Below are positions 9,695-18,621 of a stretch of 64,000 nucleotides of DNA, in pieces. Positions within the stretch are counted from its first letter, which is position 1, and every line of letters starts with the position of its first letter. The stretch is from Bacteroides sp. (GTDB taxonomy: Bacteria; Bacteroidota; Bacteroidia; Bacteroidales; Bacteroidaceae), in contig NZ_JAQVBV010000020.1 of NCBI RefSeq assembly GCF_028690125.1, positions 32,613 to 96,612 of the forward strand. The letters run 5' to 3'. The notes below the pieces were generated by a model. That model saw only the letters and a program-made list of their open reading frames with translations, ran no database searches and was not told the DNA's origin. Position numbers and translations under genes: made by a program.

Positions 9695-9750
9695 TGTGTA
9701 ATCTCCGTAAGCGTACGGATCACGACCCCCATATAAATTAGATTTACACA
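9695..9750 (+). other. Nested inverted repeat after the fimbrial operon
   Basis: TGTGTAATCT (9695-9704) pairs with AGATTTACACA (9740-9750) with one extra base, enclosing a tight TCCGTA/TACGGA hairpin (9704-9719, 4-base loop). It could fold in the 3' end of the transcript or in a small RNA. No function is known. Confidence 0.35.
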
Positions 9751-9778
9751 AAATTGTTTGTTTTGTTTGTGTTCCTCA

Positions 9779-9830
9779 TTCCACTCAGATATCGCCTGTG
9801 AAGGTAATCCTGAGTGGATGGGGATTTTTA
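9779..9830 (+). terminator. Likely terminator of the fimbrial operon
   Basis: The stem TCCACTCAG/CTGAGTGGA has a 20-base loop and is followed by a G-run and a short T-run (9824-9829). It lies about 100 bases after the last gene of the operon. The loop is longer than usual, so efficiency is uncertain. Confidence 0.5.
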
Positions 9831-9903
9831 TGTGTATTCCGAATACTAGCTGCCTTTTTTATATGGATATTTATGCTTTATAACTTTACTCGCATTTCTC
9901 TTG

Positions 9904-9930
9904 TTTTTTCAATAGAATAAGTTACTTTTG
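9904..9930 (+). promoter_or_regulatory. Promoter of the NfeD/flotillin pair
   Basis: The -7 box TACTTTTG (9923-9930) fits TAnnTTTG exactly. A TTGT at 9901-9904 lies 18 bases upstream as a possible -33 box. The start codon follows at 9965. Confidence 0.6.
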
Positions 9931-9964
9931 TATAATATGCATGATTCATTAACACAATAACATT

Positions 9965-10462
9965 ATGAGCCACACAATTTTTCTCATCATTGCTCTTGTA
10001 ACAACAGGCATATTCGCCATCCAATTTATCCTGTCGATCTTCTTTGGAGATATGGACGCAGATGTAAACGTGGATGTGGATATCAGTAGCGTTGTTTCAT
10101 TCAAAGGACTCACCCACTTCGGAATCGGTTTCGGCTGGTATATGTACCTTGCCGGAAACACTGAAATCCAGAGTTTCGTCATCGCTATCCTTATTGGTCT
10201 ATTTTTCATTTTTGCTGTTTGGTTCCTCTATAAAAAGGCATATCAACTACAGCAAATCAACCGTTCGGAACAAACGGAGCAACTAGTGGGACGGGAATGC
10301 ACAATCTATTTTAAACAAAACGAAAATAAATATACTGTACAGACTAGCCGAGACGGTGCCATACGCGAAGTAGACGTGATATCCGAATCGGGGAAAGCCT
10401 ATCGGACAGGAGACAGAACTATTATCAGCAATTATAAAAATGGAATATTATATATTCAATAA
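9965..10462 (+). CDS. NfeD-like membrane protein, flotillin partner
   Basis: A 165-residue protein with an N-terminal hydrophobic segment (residues 4-26), an acidic loop (GDMDADVNVDVDIS), two closely spaced membrane segments (about 50-90) and a C-terminal soluble beta-rich domain (about 108-165) as in NfeD OB-fold domains. Short NfeD proteins of this kind are encoded next to flotillins (compare YuaF with YuaG/FloT in Bacillus) and act in membrane domain organisation. The flotillin gene begins 25 bases downstream, which supports the call. It lacks the ClpP-like protease domain found in long NfeD proteins. Confidence 0.75.
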   Translation: MSHTIFLIIALVTTGIFAIQFILSIFFGDMDADVNVDVDISSVVSFKGLTHFGIGFGWYMYLAGNTEIQSFVIAILIGLFFIFAVWFLYKKAYQLQQINRSEQTEQLVGRECTIYFKQNENKYTVQTSRDGAIREVDVISESGKAYRTGDRTIISNYKNGILYIQ

Positions 10463-10487
10463 AATAACCAATTAAAACACACTATTT

Positions 10488-12137
10488 ATGACACAAGAAA
10501 TGCTCATTATGGCTGCTATATTAGTAGCGGTTATCCTGCTCACTTTCATCGGTATCCTATCGCGCTACCGTAAATGTAAGAGTGACGAAGTCCTCGTTGT
10601 ATATGGTAAGACAGGCGGGGATAAAAAGTCTGCCAAATTATATCACGGAGGTGCTGCCTTCGTATGGCCAATCATTCAGGGATATGAGTTTCTGTCAATG
10701 AAGCCAATGCAGATTGAATGTAAACTAACCGGAGCTCTTTCCGCTCAAAATATTCGTGTGGATGTTCCTACCACTATTACTGTTGCTATCAGTACCGATG
10801 GCGAAGTGATGCAAAATGCAGCCGAACGTATGTTGGGGTTAAACATGGACGATAAGCAAAACTTGATTACTGATGTCGTATATGGTCAGATGCGTATGGT
10901 AATTGCCGACATGACGATTGAAGAATTAAATTCCGACCGTGATAAGTTTCTTGCCAAAGTAAAGGATAATATCGATACGGAACTCCGCAAATTCGGTCTT
11001 TACTTAATGAATATCAATATCAGTGATATTCGTGATGCTGCCAATTATATTGTAAACTTAGGTAAAGAAGCTGAAAGCAAGGCATTGAACGAAGCACAAG
11101 CCAATATTGAAGAACAAGAAAAACTGGGTGCTATCAAAATTGCCAATCAAATTAAAGAACGTGAAACGAAAGTTGCCGAAACCCGAAAAGATCAAGACAT
11201 TGCTATAGCTGAAACGAAAAAACTACAGGAAATCTCTGTTGCCAATGCAGATAAAGATAGAATCTCGCAAGTAGCTATCGCAAATGCAGAAAAAGAATCA
11301 CAAGTAGCAAAAGCAGAAGCAGAAAAAAATATTCGTATCGAACAAGCTAACACTGAAAAGGAAAGTCGTATTGCCGAATTGAACTCTGACATGGAAATCA
11401 AGCAAGCAGAAGCCGGCAAAAAGGCTGCTATCGGGCGAAATGAAGCGCAAAAAGAAGTTGCTTTATCTAACTCCGAATTAGCAGTGACTCAAGCTAATGC
11501 CGATAAACAGGCAGGTGAAGCAGCTGCAAAATCAGAAGCTGCCGTACAGACTGCACGAGAAATCGCTCAGAAAGAAGTGGAAGAAGCAAAAGCTCGCAAA
11601 GTGGAATCATCTTTGAAAGCTGAAAAGATCGTTCCGGCAGAAATAGCTCGTCAGGAAGCTATTCTTCAGGCAAATGCTATTGCCGAAAAAATTACCCGTG
11701 AAGCAGAAGCACGTGCAAAGGCAACTTTAGCACAAGCGGAAGCGGAAGCAAAAGCGATCCAATTGAAACTGGAAGCAGAAGCAGAAGGTAAGAAGAGATC
11801 ATTACTCGCTGAAGCGGAAGGATTCGAAGCTATGGTAAAAGCTGCCGAATCAAATCCTGCTATCGCTATTCAATACAAGATGGTAGATCAGTGGAAGGAG
11901 ATTGCCGGTGAACAAGTGAAGGCATTTGAACACATGAATTTAGGAAATATCACTGTGTTCGATGGTGGAAATGGAGGGACAAGTAACTTCCTGAATACGT
12001 TGGTGAAGACTGTGGCTCCGAGTCTCGGAATACTCGACAAGTTACCAATTGGCGAAACAGTGAAAGGGATTATAAATCCGGAAAATAAAAACGAAGAGAA
12101 GAAAGAAATAAAAGACGAAAAGCAACATAAAAAGTAA
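10488..12137 (+). CDS. Flotillin family protein
   Basis: A 549-residue scaffold of membrane microdomains. One N-terminal membrane segment (residues 5-25) is followed by an SPFH domain starting CKSDEVLVVYGKTGG and spanning to about 200. A very long charged Ala/Glu/Lys-rich coiled coil (about 200-460), full of EAQ and AEAEAKA repeats, drives oligomerisation in this family. A C-terminal Gly-rich tail (GGNGGTSNF) and a Lys/Glu-rich end follow. Length and order match YuaG/FloT flotillins. It forms an operon with the NfeD-like gene and ends before a strong hairpin. Confidence 0.85.
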   Translation: MTQEMLIMAAILVAVILLTFIGILSRYRKCKSDEVLVVYGKTGGDKKSAKLYHGGAAFVWPIIQGYEFLSMKPMQIECKLTGALSAQNIRVDVPTTITVAISTDGEVMQNAAERMLGLNMDDKQNLITDVVYGQMRMVIADMTIEELNSDRDKFLAKVKDNIDTELRKFGLYLMNINISDIRDAANYIVNLGKEAESKALNEAQANIEEQEKLGAIKIANQIKERETKVAETRKDQDIAIAETKKLQEISVANADKDRISQVAIANAEKESQVAKAEAEKNIRIEQANTEKESRIAELNSDMEIKQAEAGKKAAIGRNEAQKEVALSNSELAVTQANADKQAGEAAAKSEAAVQTAREIAQKEVEEAKARKVESSLKAEKIVPAEIARQEAILQANAIAEKITREAEARAKATLAQAEAEAKAIQLKLEAEAEGKKRSLLAEAEGFEAMVKAAESNPAIAIQYKMVDQWKEIAGEQVKAFEHMNLGNITVFDGGNGGTSNFLNTLVKTVAPSLGILDKLPIGETVKGIINPENKNEEKKEIKDEKQHKK

Positions 12138-12163
12138 GGTTACAATTACGCATAAATGTCTTT

Positions 12164-12211
12164 AATAATAATAGCACAGATTTTTCATTTAAAATCTGTG
12201 CTATTATTATT
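12164..12211. terminator. Strong terminator after the flotillin gene
   Basis: A perfect 21-base inverted repeat (arms 12164-12184 and 12191-12211) with a 6-base loop, centred on AGCACAGATTTT/AAAATCTGTGCT and flanked by A and T runs. The symmetry would allow it to act in either direction. Confidence 0.8.
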
Positions 12212-12219
12212 TTATCGTA

Positions 12220-12227
12220 TATATTTG
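12220..12227 (+). promoter_or_regulatory. -7 box for the DUF5715-type gene
   Basis: TATATTTG fits TAnnTTTG and lies 17 bases before the start codon at 12245, just downstream of the terminator. The -33 region would fall inside the terminator stem. Confidence 0.45.
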
Positions 12228-12244
12228 TAGCCAAAAGTAACAAA

Positions 12245-12922
12245 ATGAACCATCATAAAATTCGTATTCAACCATTTTTTTTATTACTTATCAGTCTTTT
12301 ATCTCTTACCGCAGCTTGCAAAAAGAAGGATATGTCGCTCAAACTGAACAAACCGCGCAACATTCACGGTGTCATTAGCTATAAACGTTCTTTTCCTGAT
12401 TTGAATGACACACATCTGTCTGTTGCTAAAGCAATCGGCATCCGTCCATTAGAAGACCGTGAAGAGGCTGAAAATATGAAAGAACAATTAATTCATATTA
12501 CCGATAATAAATTTTATAGAGTAGACTCACTGACGCACTCTATCCCTTATCTTATTCCCCGTGCAAGCGAGTTGCTTGATACGATCGGTTCCATTTTTCT
12601 TGATTCGCTAACTGCAAAAGGTTTAAACCCCAATCAAGTGGTAGTGACGTCTGTACTCCGTACAAATAATGATGTGAAGCGCCTACGCCACCGTAATGGA
12701 AATGCTTCTGAAAACTCGGCACATTGCTTTGGGGCTACTTTTGATGTTAGTTGGAAACGTTTCAAAAAAGTAGAAGATGAAAACGGTCGCCCCTTACAAG
12801 ATGTTAGTGCAGACACATTGAAACTTGTTCTGTCCGAGGTGCTGAGAGATCTACGAAAAGCTAATAAATGCTATATTAAATATGAATTAAAACAAGGATG
12901 TTTTCATATCACCGCAAGATGA
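12245..12922 (+). CDS. DUF5715 family, M15-like zinc peptidase lipoprotein
   Basis: A 225-residue lipoprotein (lipobox TAAC at about residues 22-25). The C-terminal half contains VVTSVLRTNNDVKRL, ENSAHCFGATFDVSW (a SxHxxGxxxD zinc-binding arrangement, near residues 158-171) and GCFHITAR at the very end, which supplies a third His. These features match D-Ala-D-Ala carboxypeptidase/dipeptidase-like M15 folds, and the protein fits what databases call DUF5715. A cell-wall peptide-trimming role at the envelope is likely but inferred. It is a single gene between a terminator and phoH. Confidence 0.65.
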   Translation: MNHHKIRIQPFFLLLISLLSLTAACKKKDMSLKLNKPRNIHGVISYKRSFPDLNDTHLSVAKAIGIRPLEDREEAENMKEQLIHITDNKFYRVDSLTHSIPYLIPRASELLDTIGSIFLDSLTAKGLNPNQVVVTSVLRTNNDVKRLRHRNGNASENSAHCFGATFDVSWKRFKKVEDENGRPLQDVSADTLKLVLSEVLRDLRKANKCYIKYELKQGCFHITAR

Positions 12923-12978
12923 GTATAAATTGAAGTAAAATTCACCTCTAAACAGCCGGAGAATCCAAAACGTTTCAT

Positions 12979-12986
12979 TAAATTTG
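12979..12986 (+). promoter_or_regulatory. -7 box upstream of phoH
   Basis: TAAATTTG fits TAnnTTTG and lies 26 bases before the start at 13013. No clear -33 box is seen. Confidence 0.4.
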
Positions 12987-13012
12987 CAGAAATTTTTCTT
13001 TAATACGATCCA

Positions 13013-14029
13013 ATGATAGAGAAACTGATTGTTCTTGAGGATATTGACCCGGTTATTTTTTATGGCGTAAACAATGCCAACATACAGTTAATTAAAACTT
13101 TATATCCGAAGCTTCGTATTGTCGCCCGCGGCAATGTTATCAAAGTATTGGGTGATGAAGAGGAAATGTGTGCCTTTGAAGAAAATATCACCAAACTAGA
13201 GAAATATTGTGCTGAATATAATTCGCTGAAAGAGGAAGTCATCATCGACATAATCAAAGGCAATGCCCCACAATCAGAACAAAATGGAAGCGTGATCGTT
13301 TTCAGTGTTACAGGTAAGCCAATTATCCCCCGAAGTGAGAATCAATTGAAATTGGTAGAAGGTTTTGCCAAGAATGATATGGTATTTGCTATCGGTCCGG
13401 CAGGCTCAGGAAAGACGTACACTGCTATTGCACTTGCTGTACGTGCCCTGAAAAACAAAGAAATTAAAAAAATCATTCTTAGTCGTCCTGCTGTAGAAGC
13501 GGGAGAAAAACTGGGTTTCCTACCCGGTGATATGAAGGATAAAATAGATCCGTATCTGCAGCCGCTTTATGACGCATTACAAGATATGATACCTGCTGCC
13601 AAATTGAAAGAATACATGGATTTGAATGTCATCCAGATCGCACCATTAGCTTTTATGCGTGGACGCACGTTGAATGATGCAGTTGTCATACTGGATGAAG
13701 CACAAAATACTACTGCACAGCAAATTAAAATGTTCCTTACCCGTATGGGAATGAACACAAAGATGATTGTAACCGGAGATATGACACAAATTGACCTCCC
13801 CAGCTCACAAACATCCGGATTAGTCCAGGCACTACGTATTTTGAAAGGAGTAAAAGGGATTAGCTTTGTTGAACTGAATAAAAAAGATATTGTACGCCAC
13901 AAATTGGTAGAACGTATTGTGGATGCTTATGACAAATTCGATAAAGAAGTGAAAGCTGAACGGGAGAGACGAAAAAGTGAGCAGTTGGTTATCAACGGCG
14001 AACGTCAGATCAAACAAGCCAGTGAATGA
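13013..14029 (+). CDS. phoH: PhoH family ATPase
   Basis: A 338-residue cytoplasmic P-loop ATPase. Residues 1-100 hold a KH-like N-terminal segment (NANIQLIKTLYPKLRIVARGN). Walker A is GPAGSGKT at residues 128-135 and Walker B is VVILDEAQN near 220-228, followed by the sensor region MIVTGDMTQIDLP. These are the signatures of PhoH/PhoH-like proteins, thought to act on RNA or ribosome-related processes. The start at 13013 follows a plausible promoter. The gap to purC is 41 bases, so co-transcription is possible. Confidence 0.9.
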   Translation: MIEKLIVLEDIDPVIFYGVNNANIQLIKTLYPKLRIVARGNVIKVLGDEEEMCAFEENITKLEKYCAEYNSLKEEVIIDIIKGNAPQSEQNGSVIVFSVTGKPIIPRSENQLKLVEGFAKNDMVFAIGPAGSGKTYTAIALAVRALKNKEIKKIILSRPAVEAGEKLGFLPGDMKDKIDPYLQPLYDALQDMIPAAKLKEYMDLNVIQIAPLAFMRGRTLNDAVVILDEAQNTTAQQIKMFLTRMGMNTKMIVTGDMTQIDLPSSQTSGLVQALRILKGVKGISFVELNKKDIVRHKLVERIVDAYDKFDKEVKAERERRKSEQLVINGERQIKQASE

Positions 14030-14070
14030 GTGGTACAGCAAATTGTAACTTGTAATTTTTATTATATAAA

Positions 14071-15018
14071 ATGATGAAAGCATTAACAAAAACAGATTTC
14101 AACTTTCCGGGACAGAAAAGCGTGTACCACGGAAAAGTGCGTGATGTGTACAACATCAACGGTGAAAAACTCGTCATGGTAGCAACTGACCGTATTTCGG
14201 CCTTTGACGTAGTATTGCCTGAAGGTATTCCTTACAAGGGGCAAATGCTGAACCAAATTGCAGCTAAATTTCTCGATGCCACTACTGACATCTGTCCCAA
14301 CTGGAAACTAGCTACGCCGGATCCAATGGTTACTGTCGGTGTGTTGTGCGAAGGTTTTCCGGTAGAAATGATCGTACGCGGTTATTTGTGCGGCAGCGCT
14401 TGGCGTACCTATAAAAGTGGTGTACGTGAAATCTGCGGTGTGAAATTGCCGGACGGAATGCGTGAAAACCAAAAATTCCCGGAACCAATTGTAACCCCAA
14501 CTACTAAAGCTGAAATGGGCCTTCATGATGAAGATATCTCTAAAGAAGAAATCTTAAAGCAAGGTCTGGCTACACCGGAAGAATATGCTATTCTTGAAAA
14601 ATACACATTAGCACTTTTCAAACGCGGAACTGAGATTGCTGCTGAACGTGGTTTGATCCTTGTAGATACTAAATATGAATTCGGTAAACACAATGGTACT
14701 ATCTACCTGATGGATGAGATTCATACTCCGGATTCCAGCCGTTATTTCTATTCAGAAGGCTATCAGGAACGTTTCGAAAAAGGTGAACCTCAGAAACAGC
14801 TTTCAAAAGAATTCGTTCGTGAATGGCTAATGGAGAATGGCTTCCAAGGCAAAGATGGACAAAATGTACCTGAAATGACTCCGACTATTGTACAGAGCAT
14901 CAGTGACCGCTACATTGAATTGTTCGAGAATATCACCGGTGAGAAATTTGTAAAAGAGGATACCACCAACATTGCTGAACGTATCGAAAAGAATGTAATG
15001 AATTTCTTAAAAAAATAA
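14071..15018 (+). CDS. purC: Phosphoribosylaminoimidazole-succinocarboxamide synthase
   Basis: SAICAR synthetase joins CAIR and aspartate using ATP in purine synthesis. The 315-residue protein shows the family motifs KVRDVYN with TDRISAFDVVLP (residues 22-50), EMIVRGYLCGSAWRTY (about 98-113), TPTTKAEMGLHDEDIS, and LVDTKYEFGKHNGTIYLMDEIHTPDSSR, which holds metal and substrate residues. Length fits the longer plant/Bacteroidetes type. The start may be the first or second of two adjacent Met codons (14071/14074). It is followed 2 bases later by ubiE, so the genes are co-transcribed. Confidence 0.95.
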   Translation: MMKALTKTDFNFPGQKSVYHGKVRDVYNINGEKLVMVATDRISAFDVVLPEGIPYKGQMLNQIAAKFLDATTDICPNWKLATPDPMVTVGVLCEGFPVEMIVRGYLCGSAWRTYKSGVREICGVKLPDGMRENQKFPEPIVTPTTKAEMGLHDEDISKEEILKQGLATPEEYAILEKYTLALFKRGTEIAAERGLILVDTKYEFGKHNGTIYLMDEIHTPDSSRYFYSEGYQERFEKGEPQKQLSKEFVREWLMENGFQGKDGQNVPEMTPTIVQSISDRYIELFENITGEKFVKEDTTNIAERIEKNVMNFLKK

Positions 15019-15020
15019 GA

Positions 15021-15758
15021 ATGGATTACCCACAGCAACATATCAAACCCTACAATAAAGAAGGCAAGAAAGCCGAGCAAGTGGAACGAATGTTTGACAA
15101 TATCGCTCATGCCTACGACAAACTGAATCATACCTTATCTTTAGGTATCGACCGCAGTTGGCGTCGTAAAGCAATTGCTTGGCTCCGCCCTTTCCGACCG
15201 CAACGTATCATGGACGTCGCAACCGGAACAGGAGATTTTGCTATCCTTGCTTGTCATGAATTGCAATCTGTCGAACTGATCGGCACGGACATTTCGGAAG
15301 GTATGATGAATGTGGGTCGTGAAAAAGTTAAGAAGGAAGGTCTCTCGGACAAAATATCTTTTGCCCGGGAGGACTGTACTTCTCTCTCATTTGCCGACAA
15401 CAGTTTTGACGCTATCACTGTAGCTTTTGGTATACGCAACTTTGAAGACCTAGACAAAGGACTTTCGGAAATGTGCCGAGTACTGAATCCGGGTGGACAT
15501 CTTGTTATTTTGGAATTGACTACTCCGGATCGTTTTCCGATGAAGCAATTATTCTCTATTTACTCCAAAGTTGTCATCCCATTGCTTGGCAAATTGCTCT
15601 CCAAAGACAACAGTGCCTATCATTATCTGCCGGATACTATCAAAGCATTTCCTCAAGGGGAAGTCATGAAAGGAGTCATCACCAAAGCCGGTTTCAGCGA
15701 AGTGAATTTCCGACGATTAACCTTTGGCATCTGCACACTTTATACGGCTACTAAATAA
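15021..15758 (+). CDS. ubiE: Demethylmenaquinone methyltransferase
   Basis: SAM-dependent methyltransferase that makes menaquinone from demethylmenaquinone, the last step of the pathway (also called menG). The 245-residue protein carries the UbiE signatures MFDNIAHAYDKLNHTLSLGID (residues 24-44), the SAM-binding glycine loop DVATGTGDFA near 67-76, and AFGIRNFEDLDKGL followed by PGGHLVILE. Gap to purC is 2 bases. Bacteroides use menaquinone only, so the menaquinone role is preferred over ubiquinone. Confidence 0.93.
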   Translation: MDYPQQHIKPYNKEGKKAEQVERMFDNIAHAYDKLNHTLSLGIDRSWRRKAIAWLRPFRPQRIMDVATGTGDFAILACHELQSVELIGTDISEGMMNVGREKVKKEGLSDKISFAREDCTSLSFADNSFDAITVAFGIRNFEDLDKGLSEMCRVLNPGGHLVILELTTPDRFPMKQLFSIYSKVVIPLLGKLLSKDNSAYHYLPDTIKAFPQGEVMKGVITKAGFSEVNFRRLTFGICTLYTATK

Positions 15759-15794
15759 ATCAAACATGAGTAATCAATTTAACTCTTTCATGTT

Positions 15795-16541
15795 ATGGAA
15801 AAATACGGTTTAATCGGCTATCCCTTGAAACATTCATTTTCAATCGGCTACTTTAATGAGAAGTTCAAATCAGAAGGTATCAATGCTGAATATGAAAATT
15901 TTGAGATTCCCAGCATTAATGACTTTATGGAGATCATTGAAGAAAATCCGAATTTGTATGGACTCAACGTTACCATTCCTTATAAAGAGCAAGTGATTCC
16001 TTTCTTGGACGAACTAGATCCTGATGCCGCTAAGATTGGTGCTGTGAATGTAATCAAGATTATTCGCCAACAGAAAGGTAAAGTTAAATTAATCGGTTAT
16101 AACTCCGATATTATCGGATTTACTCAATCTATACAGCCATTACTACAGCCTCATCACAAAAAAGCTTTGATTCTTGGTACAGGCGGAGCTTCCAAAGCAG
16201 TTTACCGTGGGCTACTGAATCTAGGTATAGAATGTCTATTTGTATCGCGCACTCATAAAGCAGAAGGTATGCTGACCTATGAAGAGCTAACTCCCGAAAT
16301 CATAGCAGAATATACTGTAATTGTCAATTGTACTCCATTAGGTATGTATCCTAAAGTGGATTATTGTCCAAATATTCCTTATGATCAATTGACTCCGAAC
16401 CATTTACTTTACGATTTGTTGTATAATCCGAATATTACTCTCTTCATGAAAAAAGGAGAAGAACAGGGTGCTGTCACTAAAAACGGATTGGAGATGCTAT
16501 TGCTACAAGCATTTGCCGCTTGGGAAATTTGGCATAAGTAA
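15795..16541 (+). CDS. aroE: Shikimate dehydrogenase
   Basis: Reduces 3-dehydroshikimate to shikimate with NADPH in aromatic amino acid synthesis. The 248-residue protein begins YGLIGYPLKHSFSIGYFN (shikimate-binding Ser pair), has NVTIPYKEQV with the catalytic Lys near residue 66, GAVNVIK, and the nucleotide-binding loop ILGTGGASKAVYRGL near 127-141, then NCTPLGMYP and the C-terminal NGLEMLLLQA. It is somewhat shorter than E. coli AroE but all key motifs are present. It lies 36 bases after ubiE on the same strand. Confidence 0.93.
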   Translation: MEKYGLIGYPLKHSFSIGYFNEKFKSEGINAEYENFEIPSINDFMEIIEENPNLYGLNVTIPYKEQVIPFLDELDPDAAKIGAVNVIKIIRQQKGKVKLIGYNSDIIGFTQSIQPLLQPHHKKALILGTGGASKAVYRGLLNLGIECLFVSRTHKAEGMLTYEELTPEIIAEYTVIVNCTPLGMYPKVDYCPNIPYDQLTPNHLLYDLLYNPNITLFMKKGEEQGAVTKNGLEMLLLQAFAAWEIWHK

Positions 16542-16599
16542 GGCCTCTTTAGGTTCCTCTTTCAAGGAGAAAGAGATAGTAGTAAAAGGATTTTAGCTT

Positions 16600-17547
16600 A
16601 TGAGAAAGTTTATTTATATCATTATCGTTGTTCTGTTGGTTCTTACCGGCTGCACTATCGGAGGAAGTTTTTATATGCTTAACTTCTCTTTAACTCCGAA
16701 TGCTAAGATTTTATCTAAAAATGCAGACTCTTATCCTTTTATGTACAAAAACTATCCTTTCCTCCATGGTTGGGTAGACAGCCTTAGGCAGGTAGATGCA
16801 CTGAAAGATACTTTCATTATCAATCCGGAAGGAAGGCAGTTACACGCTTATTATGTTGCCGCTCCGCAAGCTACTGGTAAAACAGCTGTTATCGTGCATG
16901 GATATACGGACAATGCCATCCGTATGTTTATGATTGGTTATTTATATAATAGGGATTTAGCGTTCAATATTCTGCTCCCTGATCTACAACATCAAGGTGA
17001 AAGCGAGGGACCTGCCATTCAAATGGGTTGGAAAGACCGCTTTGATGTGTTACAATGGATGAACATTGCAAACCATATTTTCGGGGACAGTACACAAATG
17101 GTAGTACATGGTATATCTATGGGAGCCGCCACTACTATGATGGTATCAGGTGAAAAACAGCAACCTTTCGTGAAATGTTTTGTGGAAGATTGTGGCTACA
17201 CCAGTGTTTGGGATGAGTTTTCACACGAATTAAAATCTACATTCCATCTTCCCCCTTTCCCAGTGATGCACACTACCAGTTGGCTGTGCGAAAAAAAATA
17301 TGGTTGGAATTTCAAAGAGGCCTCTTCTTTAAAACAAGTGGCAAAGTGTGAGTTACCGATGTTTTTTATCCACGGAGACAAGGATAATTATGTACCAACA
17401 TGGATGGTTTATCCGCTTTACGAAGCCAAACCGGAACCTAAAGTATTGTGGATTGTTCCGGGAGCAACTCATGCTGTTTCGTACAAAGAGAATAAAAAGG
17501 AATATACCGAGAAGATCCGTGAATTTGTGGGGCGATATATTCATTAA
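16600..17547 (+). CDS. Alpha/beta hydrolase, membrane-anchored or lipoprotein
   Basis: A 315-residue serine hydrolase with an N-terminal hydrophobic segment ending LTGC, which could be a lipobox. It shows VIVHGYTDNA (oxyanion region), the nucleophile elbow HGISMGAA near residue 170, an acid residue in FIHGDKDNYVP and the catalytic His in GATHAVS near the end. This is the pattern of DUF1100/BAAT-like or prolyl-oligopeptidase-like hydrolases (often annotated FrsA/YqkD-like). The substrate is unknown; an envelope esterase or peptidase is possible. Confidence 0.8.
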   Translation: MRKFIYIIIVVLLVLTGCTIGGSFYMLNFSLTPNAKILSKNADSYPFMYKNYPFLHGWVDSLRQVDALKDTFIINPEGRQLHAYYVAAPQATGKTAVIVHGYTDNAIRMFMIGYLYNRDLAFNILLPDLQHQGESEGPAIQMGWKDRFDVLQWMNIANHIFGDSTQMVVHGISMGAATTMMVSGEKQQPFVKCFVEDCGYTSVWDEFSHELKSTFHLPPFPVMHTTSWLCEKKYGWNFKEASSLKQVAKCELPMFFIHGDKDNYVPTWMVYPLYEAKPEPKVLWIVPGATHAVSYKENKKEYTEKIREFVGRYIH

Positions 17548-17592
17548 ACCTATTATAACAAGGAGTTTGAAATTCGTAACGGAAAAAGTTTA

Positions 17593-17600
17593 TATATTTG
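17593..17600 (+). promoter_or_regulatory. -7 box upstream of the TPM-LemA pair
   Basis: TATATTTG fits TAnnTTTG and lies 19 bases before the start at 17620. A TTTG at 17566-17569 is 23 bases upstream, a little far for a -33 box. Confidence 0.4.
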
Positions 17601-17619
17601 CAGAAGTAAAACAACTGTT

Positions 17620-18552
17620 ATGAAATCAATATTTACACTGTTATTTATCACTTTTCTGCTGACACCCTTACAAGCTCAAGAAAAAGTATATACAGTAGAT
17701 AATCTTCCGAAAGTGCATCTACAAAATAAAATGCAATATGTTTGCAATCCGACGGGGATACTTTCACAAGCATCTTGCGACTCAATAGACGCGATGCTTT
17801 ACGCTTTGGAGCAACAAACCGGAATTGAAACGGTAGTTGCTGTTGTCCCCTCAATAGGAGAAGAATCTTGTTTCGATTTCTGCGATCAACTACTAAATAA
17901 GTGGGGAGTAGGTAAAAAAGATAAGGACAACGGATTGGTCATTTTATTAGTGACAGATCAACGTTGTATTCAATTTTATACCGGCTACGGATTGGAAGGC
18001 GTACTTCCGGATGCTATTTGCAAAAGAATTCAGACCCGTTATATGATTCCATATTTAAAAGATGGGAATTGGGATGCGGGAATGGTAGCTGGAATAAAAG
18101 CTACTTGCCAGCGACTGGATGGTTCAATGGAAAACGATTCTATTTCTGAACCGGAAGGAAGCGGTTCAAGTGATATGATTATCGCTATTATTTGTTTTAT
18201 TGCTTTTGGTATTGGAGCAGCTTTCTATGCCTCATGGAATCAGAGCCGTTGTCCCAAATGCGGTAAACACAAGTTGCAAAGAAGTAGCAGCCGACCTATT
18301 TCAAATATAAATGGCGTCAAGACAGAAGAAGTCATTTATACTTGTAGAAATTGTGGTCATACAGTTAAACGGCAACAGCAAAGTTACGATGACAACTACC
18401 GCCACAGAGGAGGTGGCGGAGGTGGTCCTTTTGTAGGAGGGCTTGGCGGAGGAAGAGGATTTGGCGGTGGCTTCGGAGGCGGAGGTGGTTTCGGTGGAGG
18501 AAGCTTTGGCGGAGGCTCTGGCGGCGGAGGCGGTGCCGGTTCACGATTCTGA
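17620..18552 (+). CDS. TPM domain protein with zinc ribbon and Gly-rich tail
   Basis: A 310-residue envelope protein. A cleavable signal peptide (residues 1-19, LLTPLQAQ) precedes a TPM (TLP18.3/Psb32/MOLO-1) domain at about 45-165, recognisable by LSQASCDSIDAMLYALEQQTG, NKWGVGKKDKDNGLVILL and YTGYGLEGVLPDAICKRI. A membrane segment follows at about 187-207. Then comes a zinc ribbon with CPKCGKH and CRNCGHT, and finally a tail of Gly-rich repeats ending GGGGGAGSRF. The Gly-rich end is usual for YgcG-type TPM proteins. A LemA gene follows 69 bases later, the standard partner. Function is unclear; TPM proteins aid repair or assembly of membrane complexes. Confidence 0.85.
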   Translation: MKSIFTLLFITFLLTPLQAQEKVYTVDNLPKVHLQNKMQYVCNPTGILSQASCDSIDAMLYALEQQTGIETVVAVVPSIGEESCFDFCDQLLNKWGVGKKDKDNGLVILLVTDQRCIQFYTGYGLEGVLPDAICKRIQTRYMIPYLKDGNWDAGMVAGIKATCQRLDGSMENDSISEPEGSGSSDMIIAIICFIAFGIGAAFYASWNQSRCPKCGKHKLQRSSSRPISNINGVKTEEVIYTCRNCGHTVKRQQQSYDDNYRHRGGGGGGPFVGGLGGGRGFGGGFGGGGGFGGGSFGGGSGGGGGAGSRF

Positions 18553-18621
18553 TTATAGAAAAATAAATTTAAACTCAATCAATAGAAAATCTGATTTTCA
18601 AACTTAATAAAAGCAAGAAAC

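Noticed and set aside
18396..18578. Pro-rich minus-strand frame opposite the TPM gene
   Set aside because: It is the complement of the Gly-rich tail of the TPM protein, hence the poly-Pro pattern.
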